Assembly (NCBI GenBank): GCA_029063085.1
Contig: JAIDOW010000018.1
Location: 1 to 52,277 of the forward strand
DNA from: Lachnospiraceae bacterium
GTDB lineage: Bacteria; Bacillota; Clostridia; Lachnospirales; Lachnospiraceae
DNA: 52,277 bases
Reading direction: 5' to 3'
Shown here: positions 8,167 through 16,426 of the stretch, piece by piece
How positions within the stretch are numbered: position 1 is the stretch's first letter
Layout of the letters: each line of letters begins with the position of its first letter
Made by a program: the position numbers and the translations under genes
The notes under the pieces: model-generated
What the model saw: the letters and a program-made list of their open reading frames with translations, nothing else
What the model was told of the DNA's origin: nothing
The model's database searches: none

Positions 8167-10140
8167 ATGAGTTTTTTTAAGGATTTTAAAGCAGATTTTA
8201 CCCAGGCAATGAATGAACTCATGCCGGACGGGAATGAAATGTATGATGAAGATGAGATAATTGAAGAAAGTCCGGAAAAGGAAAATAAAAAGGAAGACAC
8301 TCCGGCAAAACCCAAAGCATCAAAGCAAAAGGATGTAAAACAAAAACAGGAAAAGAAAACGGATAAACCTAAAAAGGAAAAAGTGCAGCAGGTAAAGTCT
8401 AAAAAATCAGAATCTGTTGCAATGAAGGAAGATTCCGATATTGCACCTGAGGATATGTTAGATCAGATAGATGATCTTTTAGAAGACGAATTATACAGTG
8501 ATGATGAAAGAACACAGATGCTTTTGGATGATGATGTGGAAGTTAATACGATGGATATGTCGGTAGAAGAGCTTTTGAGTCAGCTTTCGGAAAAACAGGA
8601 TGCAGAAAAAGAGGCTGTGACAGAGGAAGTTCTGGAAGAAGAGGAGTTTGAGGAATCAGACGATATAGAAGATGATGTAGAGGAAGAATCGGAAGATTTA
8701 TCCATTAATGATCTTTTGAGTCAGTTGGATAGTTCTATTTCAAAGGAAAAAGATGAAGAAGATGAGATTGATGAGGAGAAACCGGAGGAGATTGTAGAAT
8801 CAGAAGAGATGATAGAACCGGAAGAAACCATTGAAACAGAAGAAACCATTGAAATAGAAGAAACCACAGGACCAGTAGTGGCGGATGCGGGATTACAGGC
8901 ATTGCTGGATAGTCTTGGTGCGAAAGGCGGACAGCTTGATGAATCCATGGAAGATGAGATGTTCATAGAGGAAATCGATGAAACGGATGATATGGATTTT
9001 GAATCGGAGGAATCAGAAACTGTATCAGACATAGAGGAAATGACAGAATCCGAAGAGGTGATAGATACAGAGGAAGAACCAGAAGAAAATTTCATAGAAC
9101 CGGAGACAGAGGAACCTGAAGATGAGGAGCATGCGTTGGAGAAGAAACTGCTGGAACTGACCGAAAAAGAAACTATGCAGGATTCAGGAATTGCGGCAGT
9201 TTTAAAGGATGCAGATTTAGAGACTGAAATGGAGGAAGCAGAACAGGACACAGAAAGTTTGGAAGAGATAGGACAGCCGGAAGAGATTTTGGAAGAAAAC
9301 GAACCTGAAGCAGAAGATGATAATGGGGAAGAAACAGAATCGGAATCCATCGAGGAGGAAGAAGAATTATCTGAACCAGATATGGATGTGGAAGAATCGG
9401 CTGAGGAACAGCTTGAAAAAGAAATGGAAGAGAGTTTAGATGAGACAGAAATCACTGAACCTGAGCAGATTGAAGAAGCTGTAGAAAATCCGGAAGAAGA
9501 TTCTGTTATGATAGAAGAAGATGAGATACTACAAGAAATGGAACCGGAAGAGGTTTTGGAAGAGACTATAGAAAAGATAGAAGAGTCGGAGGAGAATGAC
9601 ATGAGCGAAGAAAAAAGTATTATTTCAATGAATGCAGCAGAGGAAGAAAAAACGGATAAAATAGTAGAGGAATCAGGATTTAATGTTGAAGATGCTGATG
9701 CAGAAACTACTTTAATTACAAAGGGAACGAAGATTACAGGTGATCTGGAAACGGAAGGTTCCATCGATATCATCGGAACAGTTGAAGGAAGTATAATATG
9801 TAAAGGTAAGGTAGTTGCCGGAGGTAACGTGATCGGTAATATTACTTCGGGAGAATTATATGCAAATAATGCAAAGATTCAGGGTGATATCAAATCTTAC
9901 GGAAGCGTTAAAGTTGGTGTGGGTTCTGTAATTGTTGGCAATATTGTCGGTGAATCTGCTGTAATTGCAGGGGCTGTTAATGGCGATATTGATGTGAAGG
10001 GGCCGGTTATCGTAGATTCTACAGCAGTTATTATGGGTAACATCAAATCACGGTCTGTACAGATCAATAACGGTGCAGTTATTGAAGGCTTCTGTTCACA
10101 AAGTTATTCTGATATTGATGTAAAGAGCTTTTTTGCATAG
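8167..10140 (+). CDS. Bactofilin with very long acidic N-terminal region
   Basis: A 657-residue protein. The last ~140 residues (from about 513) form a bactofilin beta-helix: TTLITKGTKITGDLETEGSI, GTVEGSIICKGKVVAGG, GNITSGELYANNAKIQGDI and GNIVGESAVIAGAVNGDIDV. Bactofilins self-assemble into non-nucleotide filaments that scaffold cell shape or envelope enzymes. They are usually 120-200 residues. Here a ~510-residue tail precedes the domain: a basic Lys-rich stretch (about 37-80), then a Glu/Asp-rich low-complexity region. Short repeated motifs punctuate it: EELLSQL (134-140), NDLLSQL (181-187) and QALLDSL (244-250). ATG 8167 has GGAGG 5 bases upstream, better than the TTG at 8155. It is followed 9 bases later by pyrH. 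Confidence 0.85.
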   Translation: MSFFKDFKADFTQAMNELMPDGNEMYDEDEIIEESPEKENKKEDTPAKPKASKQKDVKQKQEKKTDKPKKEKVQQVKSKKSESVAMKEDSDIAPEDMLDQIDDLLEDELYSDDERTQMLLDDDVEVNTMDMSVEELLSQLSEKQDAEKEAVTEEVLEEEEFEESDDIEDDVEEESEDLSINDLLSQLDSSISKEKDEEDEIDEEKPEEIVESEEMIEPEETIETEETIEIEETTGPVVADAGLQALLDSLGAKGGQLDESMEDEMFIEEIDETDDMDFESEESETVSDIEEMTESEEVIDTEEEPEENFIEPETEEPEDEEHALEKKLLELTEKETMQDSGIAAVLKDADLETEMEEAEQDTESLEEIGQPEEILEENEPEAEDDNGEETESESIEEEEELSEPDMDVEESAEEQLEKEMEESLDETEITEPEQIEEAVENPEEDSVMIEEDEILQEMEPEEVLEETIEKIEESEENDMSEEKSIISMNAAEEEKTDKIVEESGFNVEDADAETTLITKGTKITGDLETEGSIDIIGTVEGSIICKGKVVAGGNVIGNITSGELYANNAKIQGDIKSYGSVKVGVGSVIVGNIVGESAVIAGAVNGDIDVKGPVIVDSTAVIMGNIKSRSVQINNGAVIEGFCSQSYSDIDVKSFFA

Positions 10141-10149
10141 GAGATACTT

Positions 10150-10851
10150 ATGAAGACAAATCGTATTTTATTAAAGCTAAGCGGAGAAGCGTTAGCCGGA
10201 GAAAAGCATCAGGGATTTGATGAAACAACTGTTTTGGATGTTGCCAGACAGGTAAAATGTGCGGTAGATGAAGGGAAACAGGTAGCGGTTGTTATAGGTG
10301 GAGGTAATTTCTGGAGGGGAAGGACTTCTGAAAATATGGACAGGGTAAAGGCAGACCAGATTGGAATGCTGGCGACAGTTATGAATTGTGTTTATGCTGC
10401 TGATATGTTCCGTACTGTTGGATTAAAGACCAGAATAATGTCACCGTTTATTTGTGGGAATGTAACAGAGCTGTTTTATAAGGATGCAGCTATTGAGGCT
10501 TTAGAAAACTCAGAAGTGGTATTTTTTGCAGGTGGAACAGGACATCCCTATTTCTCAACGGATATGTCAACTGTTTTGATGGCAATCGAGATAGAGGCAG
10601 ATGTCATTCTTTCCGGTAAGGCAATTGATGGTGTCTATGACAGTGATCCAAAAACAAATCCAGATGCTAAGAAATATGATACCATGCAGATGAAAGAGAT
10701 TGTAGATAAGCAGTTAGGTGTAGTAGATCTGGCTTCGGCTGTTTTGGCTATGGAGAATCATATGCCAATGATGCTGTTTGGATTAAATGAAGAAGACAGC
10801 ATTCTGAAGGCTATGACAGGGAAATCAAACGGAACTTATATAGAAGTGTAG
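10150..10851 (+). CDS. pyrH: UMP kinase (uridylate kinase)
   Basis: A 233-residue member of the amino-acid-kinase fold, phosphorylating UMP to UDP with ATP in pyrimidine nucleotide synthesis. Family signatures are clear: RILLKLSGEALAG at the N-terminus, VVIGGGNFWRG (phosphate loop), DQIGMLATVMN, FFAGGTGHPYFSTD and AIDGVYDSDPKTNPDAKKYD. Bacterial UMP kinases are hexameric, activated by GTP and inhibited by UTP. The gene begins 9 bases after the bactofilin stop with AGGAGATACTT before its ATG, so it is cotranscribed. frr follows, as in nearly all Firmicutes, but rpsB-tsf, which usually precede pyrH, are replaced here by the bactofilin pair. Confidence 0.97.
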   Translation: MKTNRILLKLSGEALAGEKHQGFDETTVLDVARQVKCAVDEGKQVAVVIGGGNFWRGRTSENMDRVKADQIGMLATVMNCVYAADMFRTVGLKTRIMSPFICGNVTELFYKDAAIEALENSEVVFFAGGTGHPYFSTDMSTVLMAIEIEADVILSGKAIDGVYDSDPKTNPDAKKYDTMQMKEIVDKQLGVVDLASAVLAMENHMPMMLFGLNEEDSILKAMTGKSNGTYIEV

Positions 10852-10929
10852 GGATTTGTTCTGTTTGAAAATTTGAGAACATATTTGTAAGAGGGTTATT
10901 TATAAACATATTTTTAGGAGGAATCATTT

Positions 10930-11475
10930 ATGTTAGAGCAGTTTGAAGAAAAGATGGCAAAGTCGTTAGAAAGTTTGGAGAATGAATATTCCAATATTCG
11001 TGCAGGTCGTGCAAATCCTAATATTTTAAATAAGATCAAAGTAGAATATTATGGGGTGCCAACTCCGTTGCAGCAGGTGGGGAATGTCAGCGTTCCGGAA
11101 GCGAGAACGATTGTAATTACACCGTGGGAGGCGTCTTTATTAAAAGAGATTGAAAAAGCCATTATCTGTTCTGATATAGGGCTTACGCCTAATAATGATG
11201 GTAAATCCATTATCTTAAATTTTCCGGAACTTACTGAAGAGCGCCGTAAAGATCTGGTAAAGGATATTAAGAAAAAAGGTGAAAATACAAAAGTTGCTGT
11301 TCGTAATGTCCGCCGTGATGCAAATGATTATTTCAAGAAGCAGTTTAAGGCAAATGAGATTTCGGAAGATGAACAAAAAGATTATGAGAATAAGGTGCAA
11401 AAGCTTACAGACAAATATATAGAAAAGATTGATTCTACTATTGAGAATAAGTCAAATGAAATTATGACTGTTTAA
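10930..11475 (+). CDS. frr: Ribosome recycling factor
   Basis: A 181-residue protein, close to the family's usual ~185. It works with EF-G to split post-termination ribosomes. Conserved features include SLENEYSNIRAGRANPNILN, VEYYGVPTPLQQVGNVSVPE, TPWEASLLKEIEKAI, GLTPNNDGKSIILNFPELTE and VRNVRRDAND. These give the three-helix-bundle and small beta-domain layout. The TTTAGGAGGAATC ribosome site sits before ATG 10930. The 78-base gap after pyrH contains no obvious terminator, so it is likely part of the same operon. Confidence 0.97.
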   Translation: MLEQFEEKMAKSLESLENEYSNIRAGRANPNILNKIKVEYYGVPTPLQQVGNVSVPEARTIVITPWEASLLKEIEKAIICSDIGLTPNNDGKSIILNFPELTEERRKDLVKDIKKKGENTKVAVRNVRRDANDYFKKQFKANEISEDEQKDYENKVQKLTDKYIEKIDSTIENKSNEIMTV

Positions 11476-11489
11476 TTCGGAGGCAGATT

Positions 11490-12224
11490 TTGGAGAGTAT
11501 TTTAAAAGCGATTAAGGAAGAAAATCTGGATGTACCAAAGCATATTGCAATTATTTTAGATGGTAATGGGAGATGGGCAAAAAAACGTAATATGCCTAGA
11601 AATTATGGGCATGTGCAGGGTTCCAAGACTGTGGAACAGATTATTGAAGATGGCTATAATATGGGAATAGAATATATTACGGTATATGCTTTTTCTACAG
11701 AGAATTGGAGGCGTTCGGCAGAAGAAGTAGATGCGTTAATGAAGTTACTGGCAAAATATCTGATTGACTGTATTGAACGGTCTACCAAAAATAACATGAA
11801 GGTCAGGGTGATTGGAGATAAATCAGGATTAGATACAAAGCTGGTTACAAGAATCAATGAATTGGAAGAAACAACAAAAGATGCGACAGGGCTAAAGTTT
11901 ACCATTGCCATTAATTATGGTGGACGGGATGAGATTAAACGTGCTGTCCAGAAGATTGCCAAAGAAGTAGCGGCTCATACATTGGATCCTGAAAATATAA
12001 CCGAGGAACTGATAAGCAGTAAGCTGGATACGGCTGGTTTACCAGATCCGGATTTATTGATACGAACAAGCGGAGAGGAAAGACTTTCTAATTTCCTGCC
12101 ATGGCAGCTGGCTTATACAGAATTTTATTTTACCGATGTATTATGGCCTGACTTTAAAAAGGAAGATTTGCTTGGTGCAATCAGATATTATAATGGAAGG
12201 GAACGTCGTTTTGGCGGGGTATAG
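11490..12224 (+). CDS. uppS: Isoprenyl transferase (undecaprenyl diphosphate synthase)
   Basis: A 244-residue cis-prenyltransferase that extends farnesyl diphosphate to undecaprenyl diphosphate, the lipid carrier for peptidoglycan and other wall polymers. Visible motifs: HIAIILDGNGRWAKKRN with the catalytic Asp, GHVQGSKTVEQI, YAFSTENWRRS, INYGGRDEI and RTSGEERLSNFLPWQ with the substrate-binding Arg residues, then TEFYFTDVLWPDF. The start is TTG 11490, with CGGAGG 6 bases before it; no ATG fits the conserved N-terminus. It starts 14 bases after frr and is followed directly by cdsA. Confidence 0.96.
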   Translation: MESILKAIKEENLDVPKHIAIILDGNGRWAKKRNMPRNYGHVQGSKTVEQIIEDGYNMGIEYITVYAFSTENWRRSAEEVDALMKLLAKYLIDCIERSTKNNMKVRVIGDKSGLDTKLVTRINELEETTKDATGLKFTIAINYGGRDEIKRAVQKIAKEVAAHTLDPENITEELISSKLDTAGLPDPDLLIRTSGEERLSNFLPWQLAYTEFYFTDVLWPDFKKEDLLGAIRYYNGRERRFGGV

Positions 12225-12232
12225 TAATTAAT

Positions 12233-13027
12233 ATGAAGGATCGATTGATTGGTGGTTTTTTTGTAGCGGTAATCACTCTTATTACGTTGCTTGCCGGAGG
12301 AGCTGTTTCAGCGGTAATTCTTACAATAATATCATTATTTGGTGTCTGGGAATTTTTAAAAGTATATTCTCTGGAAAAAACACCCTTTGCCATAGTGGAT
12401 TATATAGGAACTTTATTGTTTTATCCATTGATTTATTGGGGGCGGGATATTTTTTTGTTTCCGTTAGTAATATTTCTTCTTATGATATCGTTAGCAATAT
12501 ATGTATTTTTATTTCCCAAATATAAGGATACGGATATTATAAGGGCATTTTTTGGATTTGTTTATGTAACGGTACTGTTATCTTTTGTATTCAGGATCCG
12601 GTCTTTGGAATCCGGTCTGCTGCTTTCTTTCTTTATCCTGATATCCAGCTGGGGAAATGACGTATTTGCTTATCTGGTGGGCAGTGCCATTGGAAAGCAT
12701 AAATTTTCACCCAAGGTCAGTCCTAATAAAAGTGTGGAAGGCTTTGTTGGTGGAATTCTTGGAGCAGGTATGATTGGATTTTTATTTGGAAGCATTTTTT
12801 CCGGGGATATTCAATTTTCAGGATTGTATTGTGCGATTATAGCTGCATTGGGGGCTGTTCCGGCAGTGGTTGGAGATTTGGCCGCATCTGCCATCAAAAG
12901 AGATAACAAAATTAAGGATTATAGTCATTTAATTCCCGGACATGGAGGGATATTAGACCGTTTTGACAGTGTATTTTTTACAGCACCAATTACTTATTAT
13001 TTGGTAGAGCTGTTTAATCTTTTGTGA
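12233..13027 (+). CDS. cdsA: Phosphatidate cytidylyltransferase (CDP-diacylglycerol synthase)
   Basis: A 264-residue integral membrane enzyme that makes CDP-diacylglycerol from phosphatidic acid and CTP, the branch point for phospholipids. About seven or eight hydrophobic segments are visible, and the C-terminal family signature SAIKRDNKIKDYSHLIPGHG followed by GILDRFDS is intact. SWGNDVFAYLVGSAIGKHK and SPNKSVEGFVGG are further conserved blocks. ATG 12233 lies 8 bases after uppS with only a weak G-rich site, so translation may be coupled. A hairpin separates it from dxr. Confidence 0.95.
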   Translation: MKDRLIGGFFVAVITLITLLAGGAVSAVILTIISLFGVWEFLKVYSLEKTPFAIVDYIGTLLFYPLIYWGRDIFLFPLVIFLLMISLAIYVFLFPKYKDTDIIRAFFGFVYVTVLLSFVFRIRSLESGLLLSFFILISSWGNDVFAYLVGSAIGKHKFSPKVSPNKSVEGFVGGILGAGMIGFLFGSIFSGDIQFSGLYCAIIAALGAVPAVVGDLAASAIKRDNKIKDYSHLIPGHGGILDRFDSVFFTAPITYYLVELFNLL

Positions 13028-13052
13028 TAGATTCAAATTGTATATTTAGGAA

Positions 13053-13074
13053 TATGTCAGCTTCGGCTGGCATA
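13053..13074 (+). other. UUCG-tetraloop hairpin between cdsA and dxr
   Basis: TATGTCAGC (13053-13061) and GGCTGGCATA-side bases (13066-13074) form a 9-pair stem with one T-G wobble, closed by the very stable TTCG loop. No T-run follows, so it is more likely an RNA-processing or stability element in the operon transcript than a terminator. Confidence 0.6.
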
Positions 13075-13105
13075 AATTCTTTCGAACAGGTTTTAGGAGG
13101 ATATT

Positions 13106-14260
13106 ATGAAAAAGGTAGCCATATTAGGTTCTACAGGGTCGATCGGTATACAGACGCTGGATGTTATCAGGAATCATGATGATTTGAAACTGGCAGCGGT
13201 CTCGGCAGGCAGCAATATTGATCTTTTGGAAGAACAGATCAGGGAATTTCATCCACGGATAGCGGCAGTATGGAGTGAATCAAAAGCGAAAGAGCTTAGA
13301 GCCTCAATTGCAGATGTCGTACCTGCATGTAAGGTTGTTTCCGGCATGGATGGACTTTTAGAGATGGCGGCAATGGAGGAGTCGGATATATTGGTTACGG
13401 CTGTTGTGGGAATGATAGGAATTAAGCCAACCATTGCAGCAATTCATGCAGGGAAGGATATTGCCCTGGCGAATAAAGAAACTTTGGTAACTGCCGGTCA
13501 TATCATTATACCACTGGCAGCAGAAAAAAAGGTATCCATTTTGCCAGTAGACAGTGAACACTCTGCTATTTTCCAATGTCTGAACGGAGAACACAGTAAT
13601 CAGATTCATAAGATTTTATTGACGGCTTCCGGTGGACCATTCCGGGGAAAGACCATGAAGGATTTGGAAACGGTTACCTTGGAAATGGCATTGCAGCATC
13701 CTAACTGGTCTATGGGGAAAAAAATCACAATTGATTCGGCTACAATGGTAAATAAAGGATTAGAGGTAATAGAGGCAAAATGGTTATTCGGCATAGAACC
13801 TTCACAGATTGAAGTTGTGGTACAGCCACAGAGTATCATACATTCTATGGTAGAATTTGAAGATGGTGCAGTAATGGCACAGCTTGGAACACCTGATATG
13901 AGGCTGCCCATTCAGTATGCACTTTATTATCCGAACAGAGTCTTTTTAGATGGCACACGGCTTGATTTTTCAAAACTTAGCGAAATCACCTTTCAAAAAC
14001 CGGACTTAGATACTTTTTTGGGGTTAAAATATGCTTATGAGGCAATTGAAACCGGAGGGAGTATGCCGACGGTATTAAATGCGGCTAATGAGCTTGCCGT
14101 TGCAAAATTTTTGCATAAGAAGGTACGTTTTTTGGAAATCTATGAAATGATAAGGCTGTGCATGGATCGTCATACATTAATTGAAAATCCGACAGTAGAA
14201 GAAATTTTAGAAACAGAAAAATGGGTATATGAAACAATTGAGAGCAGGTGGATATCATGA
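13106..14260 (+). CDS. dxr: 1-deoxy-D-xylulose 5-phosphate reductoisomerase
   Basis: A 384-residue NADPH-dependent enzyme converting DXP to methylerythritol phosphate, the first committed step of the MEP isoprenoid pathway. It begins with the Rossmann motif ILGSTGSIGIQTLDVI. Other landmarks are IALANKETLVTAG, LPVDSEHSAIFQCL (metal-binding Asp/Glu), LTASGGPFRG (flexible catalytic loop start), HPNWSMGKKITIDSATMVNK and NAANELAVAKFL. Length is typical. TTTTAGGAGGATATT precedes ATG 13106. The stop overlaps the rseP start (ATGA), indicating translational coupling. ispG of the same pathway is two genes downstream. Confidence 0.97.
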   Translation: MKKVAILGSTGSIGIQTLDVIRNHDDLKLAAVSAGSNIDLLEEQIREFHPRIAAVWSESKAKELRASIADVVPACKVVSGMDGLLEMAAMEESDILVTAVVGMIGIKPTIAAIHAGKDIALANKETLVTAGHIIIPLAAEKKVSILPVDSEHSAIFQCLNGEHSNQIHKILLTASGGPFRGKTMKDLETVTLEMALQHPNWSMGKKITIDSATMVNKGLEVIEAKWLFGIEPSQIEVVVQPQSIIHSMVEFEDGAVMAQLGTPDMRLPIQYALYYPNRVFLDGTRLDFSKLSEITFQKPDLDTFLGLKYAYEAIETGGSMPTVLNAANELAVAKFLHKKVRFLEIYEMIRLCMDRHTLIENPTVEEILETEKWVYETIESRWIS

Positions 14261-15318
14261 ATACATTTATTAATGTGATTATTGCGCTTTTGGTATTTGG
14301 AGCGATTATATTCTTTCACGAATTTGGACATTTTTTACTGGCAAAGAAGAACGGAATTTATGTAAATGAATTTGCGGTAGGAATGGGTCCTACACTATTT
14401 TCCTTTACAAAAAAGGAGACAAAGTATTCCCTTAAACTGATTCCCATGGGCGGATATTGTATGATGCTTGGAGAAGAGGAAGAAGTTGCAGATGAACATT
14501 CTTTTAGTGCCAAATCTGTATGGGCGAGATTATCAGTTGTGCTGGCAGGTCCGATTTTTAACTTTATACTGGCTTTTATATTGTCGGTTGTACTGATTGC
14601 GGTTTGCGGATATGATGCACCGGTAATCGGAAAATTTTCCGAAAACAGTCCTGCAAAAGAAGCCGGATTAATGGAAGGCGATATGATTACCGATTATAAC
14701 GGTCATAGAATCTACAATTTCAGGGAAGTTTTGGTATATATGCAATTCAACCAGAGCGGAAAGGATATTAGTCTGACGGTAGACCGGGATGGGGAAGAAT
14801 TGGATTTTACTTTTTCTCCGGAAAAAACGGAAAACGGTTATCTTATGGGAATATATAGTAATGGCAGAACGAAGGATGGTGTATGGAACACTCTAAAATA
14901 TAGCATATTGGAGCTTCGTTATCAGATTAAGACAACTATCCTGAGTCTTGAATATTTAATCGGTGGAAAGCTTGGATTAAAAAATTTATCCGGTCCGGTA
15001 GGGATTGTATCCATGATGAGTGATACTATTAACGAGGCAAAGGACAGTGCCAATGGTGATGCCTCGGTCGCAGTCATCAATGTTATACTTAACATAGTGA
15101 ATTTTTGTATTTTGTTAAGTGCTAACCTTGGTGTGATGAATCTTTTACCAATACCGGCTTTAGATGGGGGCAGAACAGTATTTCTTTTATTTGAAGCTAT
15201 TTTTAGAAAGAAGATTCCTACAGACAAGGAAGCTTTTGTAAATACGATCGGATTTATGCTTTTGATTGGTCTGATGATTGTTGTTATGTTCCAGGATGTA
15301 TTGAAAATTATGCATTAA
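14257..15318 (+). CDS. rseP: RseP/RasP-type site-2 membrane metalloprotease
   Basis: A 353-residue M50 intramembrane zinc protease that cuts membrane helices of anti-sigma factors and signal-peptide remnants. The zinc site HEFGH is at residues 21-25 in the first helix, the PDZ domain is in the middle (APVIGKFSENSPAKEAGLME onward), and the third zinc ligand lies in the C-terminal NLLPIPALDGGR. ATG 14257 overlaps the dxr stop by four bases and has AGGTGG 6 bases upstream, so it is preferred over the in-frame GTG at 14248. Its place between dxr and ispG is ordinary for clostridial operons. Confidence 0.95.
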   Translation: MNTFINVIIALLVFGAIIFFHEFGHFLLAKKNGIYVNEFAVGMGPTLFSFTKKETKYSLKLIPMGGYCMMLGEEEEVADEHSFSAKSVWARLSVVLAGPIFNFILAFILSVVLIAVCGYDAPVIGKFSENSPAKEAGLMEGDMITDYNGHRIYNFREVLVYMQFNQSGKDISLTVDRDGEELDFTFSPEKTENGYLMGIYSNGRTKDGVWNTLKYSILELRYQIKTTILSLEYLIGGKLGLKNLSGPVGIVSMMSDTINEAKDSANGDASVAVINVILNIVNFCILLSANLGVMNLLPIPALDGGRTVFLLFEAIFRKKIPTDKEAFVNTIGFMLLIGLMIVVMFQDVLKIMH

Positions 15319-15361
15319 ATATGTTTTTGATATTTCCGAAAGAAGACGGGAGTGAGATGTT

Positions 15362-16417
15362 TTGAGAGATAATACAAAAGTGATTCAAATTTGTGATAAA
15401 AAGATTGGCGGAGGAAATCCAATCCTGATCCAGTCTATGACAAATACCAGAACAGAAGATGTAGAGGCTACTATCGAGCAGATTTTAAGACTGGAAAAAG
15501 CCGGTTGTGATATTATTCGTTCGACTGCTAATAATGAGGAAGCAGCAAAGGCTTTTTCGGAGATTAAAAAGTATATTCATATTCCGATTGTTGCAGATAT
15601 CCATTTTGATTACAGACTTGCAATTATGGCAATGGAACACGGTGCTGATAAGATTCGTATCAATCCTGGTAATATTGGTGGAACAGATAAGATTAAAGCA
15701 GTTGTAGAGGCTGCAAAAGCATATCATGTACCGATACGTGTAGGCGTAAACAGCGGTTCCCTGGAAAAAGAATTAGTAGCCAGATATCATGGAGTTACCG
15801 CAGAGGGAATTGTAGAAAGTGCATTAGATAAAGTACGTATTCTGGAAGAGTTTGGATTTGATGATATAGTGATCAGCATTAAGTCTTCCGATGTACTGAT
15901 GTGCGTGAAGGCACATGAATTAATTGCCGAAAAAACGGTTTATCCATTGCATGTGGGAATTACAGAAGCCGGAACCCTGACAAGGGGAAATATAAAATCT
16001 GCAATCGGATTAGGATTGATTTTACATCAGGGAATCGGAGACACAATACGGGTTTCCTTAACGGGAGATCCGGTAAATGAGATTATTTCTGCAAAGCTGA
16101 TTCTTAAGACATTAGGACTTCGGACGGGAGGGATTGAAGTGGTTTCCTGCCCAACCTGTGGAAGAACCTCAATTGATTTAATAGGACTGGCAAATCAGGT
16201 GGAAAATCTGGCAGCGGATTATGAACACCTGAATATTAAGATTGCAGTTATGGGGTGTGTGGTGAATGGTCCAGGAGAGGCAAGGGAAGCAGATCTTGGA
16301 GTTGCAGGCGGTAATGGAGAGGGACTTTTAATTAAAAAAGGTGAGATCGTAAAAAAAGTATCTGAGGAAAATCTATTATCGGTATTGGAGGAAGAGTTGA
16401 AAAACTGGAAGGATTAA
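15362..16417 (+). CDS. ispG: (E)-4-hydroxy-3-methylbut-2-enyl-diphosphate synthase
   Basis: A 351-residue iron-sulfur enzyme (GcpE) of the MEP pathway, reducing methylerythritol cyclodiphosphate to HMBPP. The N-terminal TIM-barrel half has PILIQSMTNTRTEDVEATI, VADIHFDYRLAIMA and KIRINPGNIGG. The C-terminal half carries the [4Fe-4S] ligands in CPTCGRTSIDL and VMGCVVNGPGEAREAD with the conserved Glu. Length fits the bacterial form without the plant insertion. The start is TTG 15362, with GGGAGTGAG upstream. It precedes polC by 9 bases, the position taken by proS in Bacillus. Confidence 0.96.
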   Translation: MRDNTKVIQICDKKIGGGNPILIQSMTNTRTEDVEATIEQILRLEKAGCDIIRSTANNEEAAKAFSEIKKYIHIPIVADIHFDYRLAIMAMEHGADKIRINPGNIGGTDKIKAVVEAAKAYHVPIRVGVNSGSLEKELVARYHGVTAEGIVESALDKVRILEEFGFDDIVISIKSSDVLMCVKAHELIAEKTVYPLHVGITEAGTLTRGNIKSAIGLGLILHQGIGDTIRVSLTGDPVNEIISAKLILKTLGLRTGGIEVVSCPTCGRTSIDLIGLANQVENLAADYEHLNIKIAVMGCVVNGPGEAREADLGVAGGNGEGLLIKKGEIVKKVSEENLLSVLEEELKNWKD

Positions 16418-16426
16418 GGACGAATA

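Noticed and set aside
8721-9773. 350-codon minus-strand frame opposite the bactofilin arm
   Set aside because: It encodes only Ser-rich low complexity, the mirror of Glu/GAA-rich codons on the plus strand, and has no ribosome site.
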